Of a stretch of DNA of 64,000 bases, positions 58,249 to 64,000 are shown in pieces. The notes beneath the pieces were generated by a model, which worked only from the letters and a program-made list of their open reading frames with translations, had not been told where the DNA came from and did not search any database. Source of the DNA: Microthrixaceae bacterium (GTDB lineage Bacteria; Actinomycetota; Acidimicrobiia; Acidimicrobiales; DATDAH01); the NCBI GenBank assembly GCA_020637195.1, contig JACJWK010000014.1:30631-94630 (forward strand), read 5' to 3'. The position numbers were made by a program, and so were the translations under genes. Within the stretch, counting starts at the first letter, position 1, and each line of letters begins with the position of its first letter.

Positions 58249-58908
58249 CTACGCCTCGCAGGTGTAGACGGCCATCTCCCCGTCGAGCGCCGCCGCCAGG
58301 TCGCGGGCCACCCCTTCGGTGCCGGGCCGGGCGATCCAGCCGTCGCCCGCGACGTACCAGGTGGAACCCCCGCCGCCGAAGGCCACGATGAAGCCGCAGT
58401 CGAAGAACGCCCCCTCGTCGACGAACGCCCGCTGCGCGGCGACGTCGGCGAACGTGTAGAGGTTGATCACCTCGCCACCGAACAGGCACGTGCCCTCGGC
58501 GGTGGTGCCGGGTTGCTGCAGGGCCGGGGCCGTGTCGGCGTAGTCGGTGCACGCGTCGCCGAGCGCGGACGCCAGGTCCGACGGGCGGTCGGCGTCCACC
58601 GGTGACGTGGGGGCGGCGCTGCCGCTGCCGCCGCCACCGCCGCCACCGCCACCGCCACCGCCACCGCCACCGCCACCGCCACCGGAGGCCTCCCCGCCCT
58701 CTGCCGCGGTCGTCGCCGTGGTGCCGCTGCCGGGGGTGGACGTCGTGGCACCACCGGACCCGCCGAACGGGCCGCGCCCGGTCGTCGTGGTCGTGTCGGC
58801 CGCCGAGGTGTCCGCGGCCACGTCGGGACGGTCGTTGCCGTCGGCGCAGCCCACCGCCAGCGCGGCGACCGCGAGCGCGCACCCGATCACTCCCAGGCCT
58901 CGTCGCAC
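58249..58908 (-). CDS. Lipoprotein with a poly-glycine tether
   Basis: A 219-residue lipoprotein. Signal and lipobox GVIGCALAVAALAVGC, a Thr/Gly/Asp tether, then a run of about 19 glycines coded by a nearly pure hexanucleotide repeat (GGTGGC type, 58622-58685). A compact domain follows (LASALGDACTDYADTAPALQ, EGTCLFGGEVINLYTFADVA, GAFFDCGFIVAFGGGGSTWY, GEMAVYTCEA) with four cysteines that may form two disulphides. The GTG at 58908 has GGGAGG six bases upstream. The repeat could slip and change tether length or frame. Function unknown. Confidence 0.72.
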   Translation of the reverse strand: MRRGLGVIGCALAVAALAVGCADGNDRPDVAADTSAADTTTTTGRGPFGGSGGATTSTPGSGTTATTAAEGGEASGGGGGGGGGGGGGGGGGGGSGSAAPTSPVDADRPSDLASALGDACTDYADTAPALQQPGTTAEGTCLFGGEVINLYTFADVAAQRAFVDEGAFFDCGFIVAFGGGGSTWYVAGDGWIARPGTEGVARDLAAALDGEMAVYTCEA

Positions 58909-59065
58909 GCCGGACCTCCCTCGTCTCGTGCCCTGGCGAGAGGCTACTGCGCCCCGGCCCGGCCGCCCGGGCGCCTCCCGCGGCCGGCCCGGCGTCCGGT
59001 CCGGCGCCGCGGGCGCCGACCCGACGGGTGTCGCGACGCGAAGTGCCGCGACTAGAAAGGGAGCC

Positions 59066-60220
59066 GTGGCCGCTCCGCCCCTCTCCGCCATCATCCTGGC
59101 CGCCGGCGAGGGCAAGCGCATGCGCTCCGAGCGGCCCAAGCCGCTGCACATCCTGTGCGGGCGCCCCATGCTGCGCTACGTGCTCGACGCGCTCTCGGAC
59201 TGCCCGGTCCAGCGGGCGGTGGTCGTGGTCGGCCACGGCGCCGAGCGGGTCACCAAGATGCTCCACGAGGACGGGCCCGACCTCTCCATCGACCACGTCG
59301 AGCAGCACGTGCAACGTGGCACCGGCGACGCGGTCAGCGTCGGGCTCACCGGCCTCGACGACGACGCCGGCGACCTCGACGGCGGCGACGTGCTCGTCCT
59401 GCCCGGCGACACGCCGCTGCTGCGTCCCGCCACCATCGCCGCCCTGGTCGACGAGCACCACGAGACCGGCGCCGCCGCCACGCTGCTCAGCGCACGGGTC
59501 GACGACCCGACCGGCTACGGGCGCGTCGTGCGCGGCCGCGACGGCGGCGTGCGCCGCATCGTCGAGCACGCCGACGCCGACGACGACGAGCGCGCGATCG
59601 ACGAGATCAACACCTCGATCTACTGCTTCCGGCGCAGCGTGCTCGCCCCGGCCCTGCGCCGGCTCACCCCCGACGACAACGCCCAGGGCGAGTACTACCT
59701 GACCGACGTCATCGGGGTCCTCCACGACGCCGGCTACCCCGTGGCCTCGCTGGTCGCGGCCGATCCCCGCGAGACCGCCGGCGTGAACGACCGGGCCCAG
59801 CTCGCCGCCGCCGAGAGCGAGCTGCGCCGGCGCACCGCCGCGGGCTGGCTCGCCCGCGGCGTCACCATGGTGGACCCCGACCGCACCTACATCGACGCCA
59901 CCGTCGAGCTGGCCCCCGACGTCACCCTCTTCCCCGGCACCCTCCTCCAGGGCCGCACCGCGGTGGGGCGGGGCAGCGAGCTCGGGCCCGACACCCGCCT
60001 CGTCGACTGCGTGGTGGGCGCCGACTGCGTGGTCGAGCAGACCGTCGGGCGCGACGCCGAGATCGGCGACGGTGCGGTCGTGGGGCCGTTCGCGTCGCTC
60101 GAGCCGGGGGCGCAGGTGCCCGCCGGCGCCCGCACGGGGGCCTTCTACACTGGGCGCCTCGCCGAGCCCCCGGCCCCCGGACCGGGTGCCCCCGACGACC
60201 ACCGAGGCGGAAGCGGATGA
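59066..60220 (+). CDS. glmU: GlmU-type N-acetylglucosamine-1-phosphate uridylyltransferase with a shortened acetyltransferase domain
   Basis: A 384-residue protein. The uridylyltransferase half is complete: SAIILAAGEGKRMRSERPKP (residues 8-27), ILCGRPMLRYVLDAL, VQRGTGDAVSVG, VLVLPGDTPLLR, NAQGEYYLTDVIG and AGVNDRAQLAAAE. A left-handed beta-helix begins (DVTLFPGTLLQGRTAVG, DCVVGADCVVEQTVG, IGDGAVVGPFASLEPGAQV) but stops after about five coils with a Pro-rich tail. The usual GlmU is 450-490 residues and its catalytic His and acetyl-CoA region are missing. The TGA overlaps the prs ATG, so there is no room for more. AAAGGGAG before the GTG sets the start. First step: UDP-GlcNAc supply for peptidoglycan. 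Confidence 0.87.
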   Translation: MAAPPLSAIILAAGEGKRMRSERPKPLHILCGRPMLRYVLDALSDCPVQRAVVVVGHGAERVTKMLHEDGPDLSIDHVEQHVQRGTGDAVSVGLTGLDDDAGDLDGGDVLVLPGDTPLLRPATIAALVDEHHETGAAATLLSARVDDPTGYGRVVRGRDGGVRRIVEHADADDDERAIDEINTSIYCFRRSVLAPALRRLTPDDNAQGEYYLTDVIGVLHDAGYPVASLVAADPRETAGVNDRAQLAAAESELRRRTAAGWLARGVTMVDPDRTYIDATVELAPDVTLFPGTLLQGRTAVGRGSELGPDTRLVDCVVGADCVVEQTVGRDAEIGDGAVVGPFASLEPGAQVPAGARTGAFYTGRLAEPPAPGPGAPDDHRGGSG

Positions 60221-61203
60221 TGGAGCAGGTATCGACCAAGCGGTTCCACCTCGTCGCCGGCGAGACCAACCTGCCGCTCGCCGAGGAGATCGCCGATCAG
60301 CTCGGCGAGACCCTCTGCGACGCGAACCTCGCCGAGTTCGCCAACGGCGAGCTGCACTGCCGGTTCGGCGAGTCCGTCCGCGGCAGCGACGTCTTCATCC
60401 TCCAGACCCACTGCTCGAGCAGCACGTTCTCGGTGAACGACGCGATCATGCAGCAGCTGATCATGGTGGACGCCGCCCGGCGGGCGTCGGCCAAGCGCAT
60501 CACCGTGGTGTGCCCCTTCTACGGCTACGGCCGCCAGGACCGCAAGGCCGAGGGACGCGAGCCCATCACGGCCAAGCTGGTCGCCAACCTCTTCATGACC
60601 GCCGGCGCCACCCGCCTGGTCAGCGTCGACCTGCACTCCGGACAGATCCAGGGCTTCTTCGACGGCCCCGTCGACCACCTCACCGCCATGCCCGTGCTCG
60701 TCGAGTGGATGTCGTCCAACCTCGCCGGCGACGTCACCGTCGTGTCGCCCGACGCCGGCCGGGCCAAGGTGGCCGAGCGCTACGCCAACGTCCTCGGTGC
60801 CGACCTCGCCATCGTGCACAAGCGCCACGTCAAGGGCGTGAAGAACGCCGTCGAGGCGGGCGAGGTGGTCGGCGACGTCGAGGGCCGCACGTGCGTGCTC
60901 ATCGACGACATGATCGACACCGGCGGCACGTTGGTGGCCGCCGCCGACGCCGTGGCCGAGCAGGGCGCCGGCCACGTGCTCGCGGCCGCGACCCACGGCC
61001 TGTTCTCGGGGCCGGCCATCGAGCGCATCTCGTCGTCCGCCATCGAGAAGGTGGTCGTCACCAACACGCTGCCCCTCCCGCCCGAGAAGCAGATCGACAA
61101 GATCGAGGTCGTGTCGATCGCCAAGATCATCGCCGACGCCCTCGGTGCGGTGTTCGAGGACACCTCGGTGAGCGAGATCTTCGGCGGCGCCAACCAGCAC
61201 TGA
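60217..61203 (+). CDS. prs: Ribose-phosphate pyrophosphokinase
   Basis: A 328-residue enzyme that makes PRPP from ribose-5-phosphate and ATP, feeding nucleotide, His and Trp synthesis. ANGELHCRFGESVRGSDVFI opens the fold, CPFYGYGRQDRKAEGREPIT is the ATP flexible-loop region, VDLHSGQIQGFF the DLHxxQIQGFF motif and CVLIDDMIDTGGTLVAAADA the PRPP loop. Length is normal. ATG 60217 overlaps the glmU stop (ATGA); ATG 60220 is in frame and also possible. glmU-prs is a conserved actinobacterial pair. Confidence 0.97.
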   Translation: MMEQVSTKRFHLVAGETNLPLAEEIADQLGETLCDANLAEFANGELHCRFGESVRGSDVFILQTHCSSSTFSVNDAIMQQLIMVDAARRASAKRITVVCPFYGYGRQDRKAEGREPITAKLVANLFMTAGATRLVSVDLHSGQIQGFFDGPVDHLTAMPVLVEWMSSNLAGDVTVVSPDAGRAKVAERYANVLGADLAIVHKRHVKGVKNAVEAGEVVGDVEGRTCVLIDDMIDTGGTLVAAADAVAEQGAGHVLAAATHGLFSGPAIERISSSAIEKVVVTNTLPLPPEKQIDKIEVVSIAKIIADALGAVFEDTSVSEIFGGANQH

Positions 61204-61228
61204 GGCCGACGGCGCCGACCAGGCGTCG

Positions 61229-61459
61229 CTAGTGCTCCAGGCGGCGCAGGTAGTTCCACACGGCGATCGTCCCGCCCACGAACACGCCGGCCCACAGCCC
61301 GGTCCACACGGCCAACCAGGCCAACGCACCGTCCGACGCGTCGGGCTGGGCCACCTCGAAGGCGGCGAAGGCCACCGCCGCCAGCAGCGGCACGCCGACG
61401 ACGATGCCGATCAGGATGGCCTTGGTGTAGTCCTTGTCGGTGAGGTCCACTTCGCTCAT
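61229..61459 (-). CDS. Small two-helix membrane protein
   Basis: A 76-residue protein: short acidic head (MSEVDLTDKDYTKA), membrane helix (ILIGIVVGVPLLAAVAFAAF), short loop, second helix (LAWLAVWTGLWAGVFVGGTI) and a basic end (WNYLRRLEH). No family is recognised. It converges on prs. Its upstream region is the structured repeat array at 61.5-61.8 kb. Longer in-frame readings through that array were rejected because the array period is not a multiple of three. Confidence 0.62.
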   Translation of the reverse strand: MSEVDLTDKDYTKAILIGIVVGVPLLAAVAFAAFEVAQPDASDGALAWLAVWTGLWAGVFVGGTIAVWNYLRRLEH

Positions 61460-61525
61460 GGCCCGAGGCGAACCCGATGGTGACGCCCACCGGTAGGGCC
61501 GAAGGGCCTTCTGCTTTGTGCCTCC

Positions 61526-61815
61526 TTCGTCGGCACCCCTTCGGGATCCGGTTCGTCGGCGCTGCGGCCCGCCTCCGGCGGTCCACGTCCCGCTTCGTCG
61601 GCACCCCTTCGGGATCCGGTTCATCGGTGGTGCTGCACTGCTCCGCAGCGCAACGTCGGTGCCTTCGTCGGCACCCCTTCGGGATCCGGTTCGTCGGTGG
61701 TGCTGCACTGCTCCGCAGCGCAACGTCGGTGCCTTCGTCGGCACCCCTTCGGGATCCGGTTCGTCGGCGCTGCGGCCCGCCTCCGGCGGTCCACGTCCCG
61801 CTTCGTCGGCACCCC
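61526..61815. repeat. Five-unit structured intergenic repeat array before rplY
   Basis: The 463-base gap 61460-61922 contains a 34-base repeat (starting TTCGTCGGCACCCCTTCGGG) at 61526, 61594, 61664 and 61734, identical except for one base in the second copy, plus a truncated fifth copy at 61802. The intervening segments are of two kinds, A (34 bases) and B (36 bases), in the order A-B-B-A. Segment A contains CCGCC-TCC-GGCGG and segment B CTGC-TCC-GCAG, hairpins with the same loop but different, compensating stems. The shared part has a CCC-TTC-GGG hairpin. It resembles a CRISPR in spacing, but the spacers repeat and no cas gene is present. Confidence 0.9.
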
Positions 61816-61845
61816 CGCGAGTGGTCCCCGCGGGAGCGCCGCCGG

Positions 61846-61851
61846 TAGAGT
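61846..61851 (+). promoter_or_regulatory. Possible -10 box of rplY
   Basis: TAGAGT about 70 bases before the rplY ATG, just after the last array unit. It implies a 60-70-base leader, unlike the leaderless genes elsewhere. Confidence 0.4.
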
Positions 61852-61922
61852 GGTCGGCCGTCCCCGGGACGCCTGCGCGTCGCGTCCCCACCCGATCTCA
61901 CCGCAGCCAGGAGCACCCCCGC

Positions 61923-62597
61923 ATGGCCGAACTCACCCTCACCGCCGAGACCGGCCGTCCCACGGGCAGCCGTGCGTCCAACCGCCTGCGCGCCGAGGGC
62001 AAGATCCCCGGCGTCGTGTACGGGCTGGGCACCGACCCCACCTCGGTGGCCGTCGACTGGCGCTCGCTGCGCCAGGCGCTCACCACCGACGCCGGCCTCA
62101 ACGCGCTGATCAACCTCCAGATCGACGGCGAGGAGCACCTCACCATCGTCAAGGAGCTCCAGCGCAACCCCGTCAAGCGCACCGTCACCCACGTGGACTT
62201 CATCCTCATCGACCGTGAGGCCGAGATCGAGGTCGAGGTGCCCATCGTGCTCGAGGGCGAGGCCACCGAGGTCGAGCGCGAGAACGGCGCGGTGACCCAG
62301 GCACTGTTCGCCCTGGCCATCGTGGCCAAGCCGGGCGCCATCCCCGACCAGCTCACCGCCGACATCTCCGAGCTCGGGATCGGCGACGTGGTCCGCGTGG
62401 GCGACATCGCCCTGCCCGACGGCGTGCGCACCGAGGTCGACCCCGACGACCCCGTCGCGGTGGGCGAGATCACCCGTGCGGCGATCGAGGAGGAAGAGGA
62501 AGGCGAGGCGGCCGAGGGCGAGGGCGAGGAGGGCGCCGAGGCCGAGGCCTCCACCGACGAGGGCGCCGGCGACAGCGGCGGTGGCGACGAGGGCTGA
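61923..62597 (+). CDS. rplY: 50S ribosomal protein L25/general stress protein Ctc
   Basis: A 224-residue 5S rRNA-binding protein of the long Ctc type. The N-terminal L25 domain (about 1-92) contains TGRPTGSRASNRLRAEGKIP, GVVYGLGTDPTSVAVDW and HVDFILIDREAEIEVEVPIV. The TL5-type C-terminal beta domain runs to about 185, with VVRVGDIALPDGV. The end is a highly acidic tail (EEEEEGEAAEGEGEEGAEAE). AGGAG about ten bases before the ATG is the ribosome site. pth overlaps its 3' end. The order prs-rplY-pth matches actinobacterial genomes. Confidence 0.95.
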   Translation: MAELTLTAETGRPTGSRASNRLRAEGKIPGVVYGLGTDPTSVAVDWRSLRQALTTDAGLNALINLQIDGEEHLTIVKELQRNPVKRTVTHVDFILIDREAEIEVEVPIVLEGEATEVERENGAVTQALFALAIVAKPGAIPDQLTADISELGIGDVVRVGDIALPDGVRTEVDPDDPVAVGEITRAAIEEEEEGEAAEGEGEEGAEAEASTDEGAGDSGGGDEG

Positions 62598-63192
62598 TCG
62601 TCGGCGGGGCACTCCCGCCGACCTGCTCGTCGTCGGCCTCGGCAACCCGGGGCCCGAGTACGAGCGCAGCCGCCACAACGTCGGCGCCGAGGTCGTCGAG
62701 CTCCTCGCCGAACGCCACGGTGCCCGCCTGCGGGCCGGCAAGGCGCACGCCCGTGCCGACGAGGTGCGGGTGGGGACCCACCGGCTGGCGCTGGCGGTGC
62801 CCGTCACCTACATGAACGACTCGGGCCAGGCGGTGGCGCCCCTCGCCCGGCGCTACGGCGTGGAGGACGACCTCCACCGCCTCGTCGTGGTCCACGACGA
62901 GCTCGACCTCCCCGTGGGGCGGCTGAAGCTGAAGATGGGCGGCGGGCTGGCGGGCCACAACGGCCTGCGCTCGATCAAGGCCCACCTCCACACGACCGAC
63001 TTCGCCCGGCTGCGCATCGGTGTGGGCAAGCCGCCGAGCAAGGAGCACGGCGCCGCCCATGTGCTGAAGCGGGTGCCCAAGGCCGAGCGGGTCGAGTTGG
63101 ACGTGGTGGTGCAGGAGGCGGCCGACGCCGTCGAGGCGATGCTCGACGACGGCTTCGAGGCCACCATGAACCGGGTGAACACCCGGCCCTGA
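62581..63192 (+). CDS. pth: Peptidyl-tRNA hydrolase
   Basis: A 203-residue enzyme that releases tRNA from stalled peptidyl-tRNA. LLVVGLGNPGPEYERSRHNV holds the first conserved block with the catalytic His of RHNVG, then VPVTYMNDSGQAV, VVVHDELDLPVGRLKLKMGG with the catalytic Asp, GLAGHNGLRSIKAHLHT and RLRIGVGKPPS. No ATG fits; GTG 62581 overlaps the rplY end by 17 bases and adds a basic 12-residue leader (MATRADRRRGTP). A start at a later non-canonical codon cannot be excluded. Length is typical (about 190 in the core). Confidence 0.92.
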   Translation: MATRADRRRGTPADLLVVGLGNPGPEYERSRHNVGAEVVELLAERHGARLRAGKAHARADEVRVGTHRLALAVPVTYMNDSGQAVAPLARRYGVEDDLHRLVVVHDELDLPVGRLKLKMGGGLAGHNGLRSIKAHLHTTDFARLRIGVGKPPSKEHGAAHVLKRVPKAERVELDVVVQEAADAVEAMLDDGFEATMNRVNTRP

Positions 63193-63198
63193 GCGCGG

Positions 63199-63489
63199 TC
63201 AGCTGTTGCGGTCGTTGTACTGCTTGCCGCCGCTGCCCCACGACATGATGTCGAAGACGAGACCGGTGGCCACGAAGAGCCAGCCGATGCCGCGCACGCC
63301 GGCGATGGGGGCATAGGCGAGCGCGTAGAACAGGGTGGTCCAGGGCAGGATCAGAAAGCCCAGGAAGCCCATCCAGAACGACTCGAACGCGATCGTGAGG
63401 CGATCGCCGAAGAGCCACAGCAGGAACAGCGCCAGGCGCGGGGACAGCCAGCTGGCGATGACGATCAGGCAACAACCCATGGGTTCCAT
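63199..63489 (-). CDS. Small membrane protein
   Basis: A 96-residue protein with three hydrophobic helices: LIVIASWLSPRLALFLLWLF, FWMGFLGFLILPWTTLFYAL and IGWLFVATGLVFDIM, ending WGSGGKQYNDRNS. The pattern of two aromatic-rich helices and a C-terminal hydrophilic end is common in small actinobacterial membrane proteins without known function. ATG 63489 gives MEPMGCC; ATG 63480 four residues later is also possible. It converges on pth with six bases between stops. Confidence 0.65.
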   Translation of the reverse strand: MEPMGCCLIVIASWLSPRLALFLLWLFGDRLTIAFESFWMGFLGFLILPWTTLFYALAYAPIAGVRGIGWLFVATGLVFDIMSWGSGGKQYNDRNS

Positions 63490-63607
63490 GATCGCAGACC
63501 GGCTGGTGACGCGCCGCGGATCGCGCCGCCCCCGACGCCGCCGGTCCGGCGGCCGTCTGGGATGATGTCGCTCGCCGCAGGCACCGGGCCGGCGAGAGGG
63601 GGAGCGA

Positions 63608-64000
63608 GTGCGCAGGACGATGGTGTGGGGAGTGGCGCTGGTGGCGCTGGTGGCCCTGGTGGCCGGGGCGGTCGCGTGCAGCAGCGACGACGGCGGCGGC
63701 GACGACGAGTCGGGCGGGACGACCGCCACCACGGTCGCCGACGCCGACCCGGTGGACTACTCGACCCGTGGCCCCTACGCCGTCGGCGAGGTCGACCTCG
63801 AGCTCGACGCCGACCACCAGGTCGCGGTCTTCTACCCGGTCGACCGCGACTCGGTCGGTGACGACGCCGAGGCGTACTCGTACGCCGGCGACGACCTCTT
63901 CGGCCCGGAGATCGTGTCGCTGCTGCCGGGCGCGCTCGCCGGTGAGGTCACCGCGCCGGGCACGTACGTCGACGTGCCCGCCAGCGAGGACGGGCCGTTC
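63608..64000 (+). CDS. Lipoprotein alpha/beta hydrolase, 3' end outside the window
   Basis: The visible 131 residues start MRRTMVWGVALVALVALVAG with lipobox AGAVAC, a Ser/Asp/Gly tether and then VDYSTRGPYAVGEVDLELDA followed by VAVFYPVDRDSV. This beginning is typical of exported chlorophyllase/PAF-acetylhydrolase-like and dienelactone-hydrolase-like enzymes, where the strand xxVxFYP opens the fold. The nucleophile elbow lies beyond the window, so the enzyme class is not confirmed. AGAGGGGGAG before the GTG is the ribosome site. Confidence 0.7.
   Translation, partial: MRRTMVWGVALVALVALVAGAVACSSDDGGGDDESGGTTATTVADADPVDYSTRGPYAVGEVDLELDADHQVAVFYPVDRDSVGDDAEAYSYAGDDLFGPEIVSLLPGALAGEVTAPGTYVDVPASEDGPF

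Noticed and set aside
61526..61815. CRISPR array
   Set aside because: Repeat and spacer lengths look right, but there are only two spacer types, each used twice, and no cas genes. It is a two-module tandem array.
61460..61891. Coding extension of the small membrane protein through the repeat array
   Set aside because: Repeat periods of 68 and 70 bases break the frame relation between units, which argues against a repeat protein.

Overview
The window is about 72-74% GC and gene-dense, with many GTG starts and GTGA/ATGA overlaps. It comes from a high-GC actinobacterium. The best evidence is a chromosomal order known from Actinobacteria (metG-tatD-rpf-rsmA-ispE, and glmU-prs-rplY-pth; Rv1007c-Rv1018c in Mycobacterium tuberculosis), plus two very small actinobacterial ribosomal proteins, bS22 (41806-41907) and a bL37-like protein (20640-20723). 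The overall gene style (M1 aminopeptidase, crotonases, secreted propeller proteins, YhhQ) suggests an Acidimicrobiia-like lineage, but that placement is inference. No prophage, transposase, CRISPR array or rRNA operon is visible.

Layout. 1-9.1 kb: cut-off ferredoxin reductase, YhhN membrane enzyme, secreted protein, metallophosphoesterase plus M1 aminopeptidase, PfkB kinase, dienoyl-CoA-isomerase-like crotonase, SnoaL-like protein. 9.2-14.4 kb: a minus-strand run (unknown protein, membrane sulfatase, VOC protein, M48-like small protein, LysM/transglycosylase-like protein, queuosine-precursor transporter); its middle is broken by dense one-base indels. 14.4-24 kb: FAD oxidoreductase, prolyl oligopeptidase, CocE-type hydrolase with the antisense bL37 gene, alpha/beta hydrolase, ECF sigma factor with membrane partner. 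24-34 kb: AbiEi/DUF559 protein, PHP protein, YchF, DUF192, RsmI, a delta-60-repeat secreted protein, sterol-desaturase-like enzyme, RmuC. 35-42 kb: conserved block metG, tatD, rpf, rsmA, an RCC1-repeat secreted protein, ispE, bS22, tRNA-Gln.

42-59 kb is an accessory segment inserted between ispE/tRNA-Gln and glmU: an autoregulated-looking Fic protein, two giant convergent secreted proteins that share C-terminal modules, an acyl-CoA dehydrogenase, lipoproteins, and a MarR-controlled operon of amidohydrolase, SDR and a DegT-fold protein whose PLP lysine is replaced by histidine. 59-64 kb returns to housekeeping genes: a C-terminally shortened GlmU, Prs, L25, Pth, and the start of a lipoprotein hydrolase. 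A five-unit structured repeat array lies upstream of rplY.

Many genes have a TANNNT -10 box only 6-9 nt before the start codon, so leaderless transcription appears common. Single-base frameshifts are concentrated at 1-160, about 9340, 11270-12400 and 37570-37820 while flanking genes are intact. This looks more like local sequence error than decay, but both remain possible.
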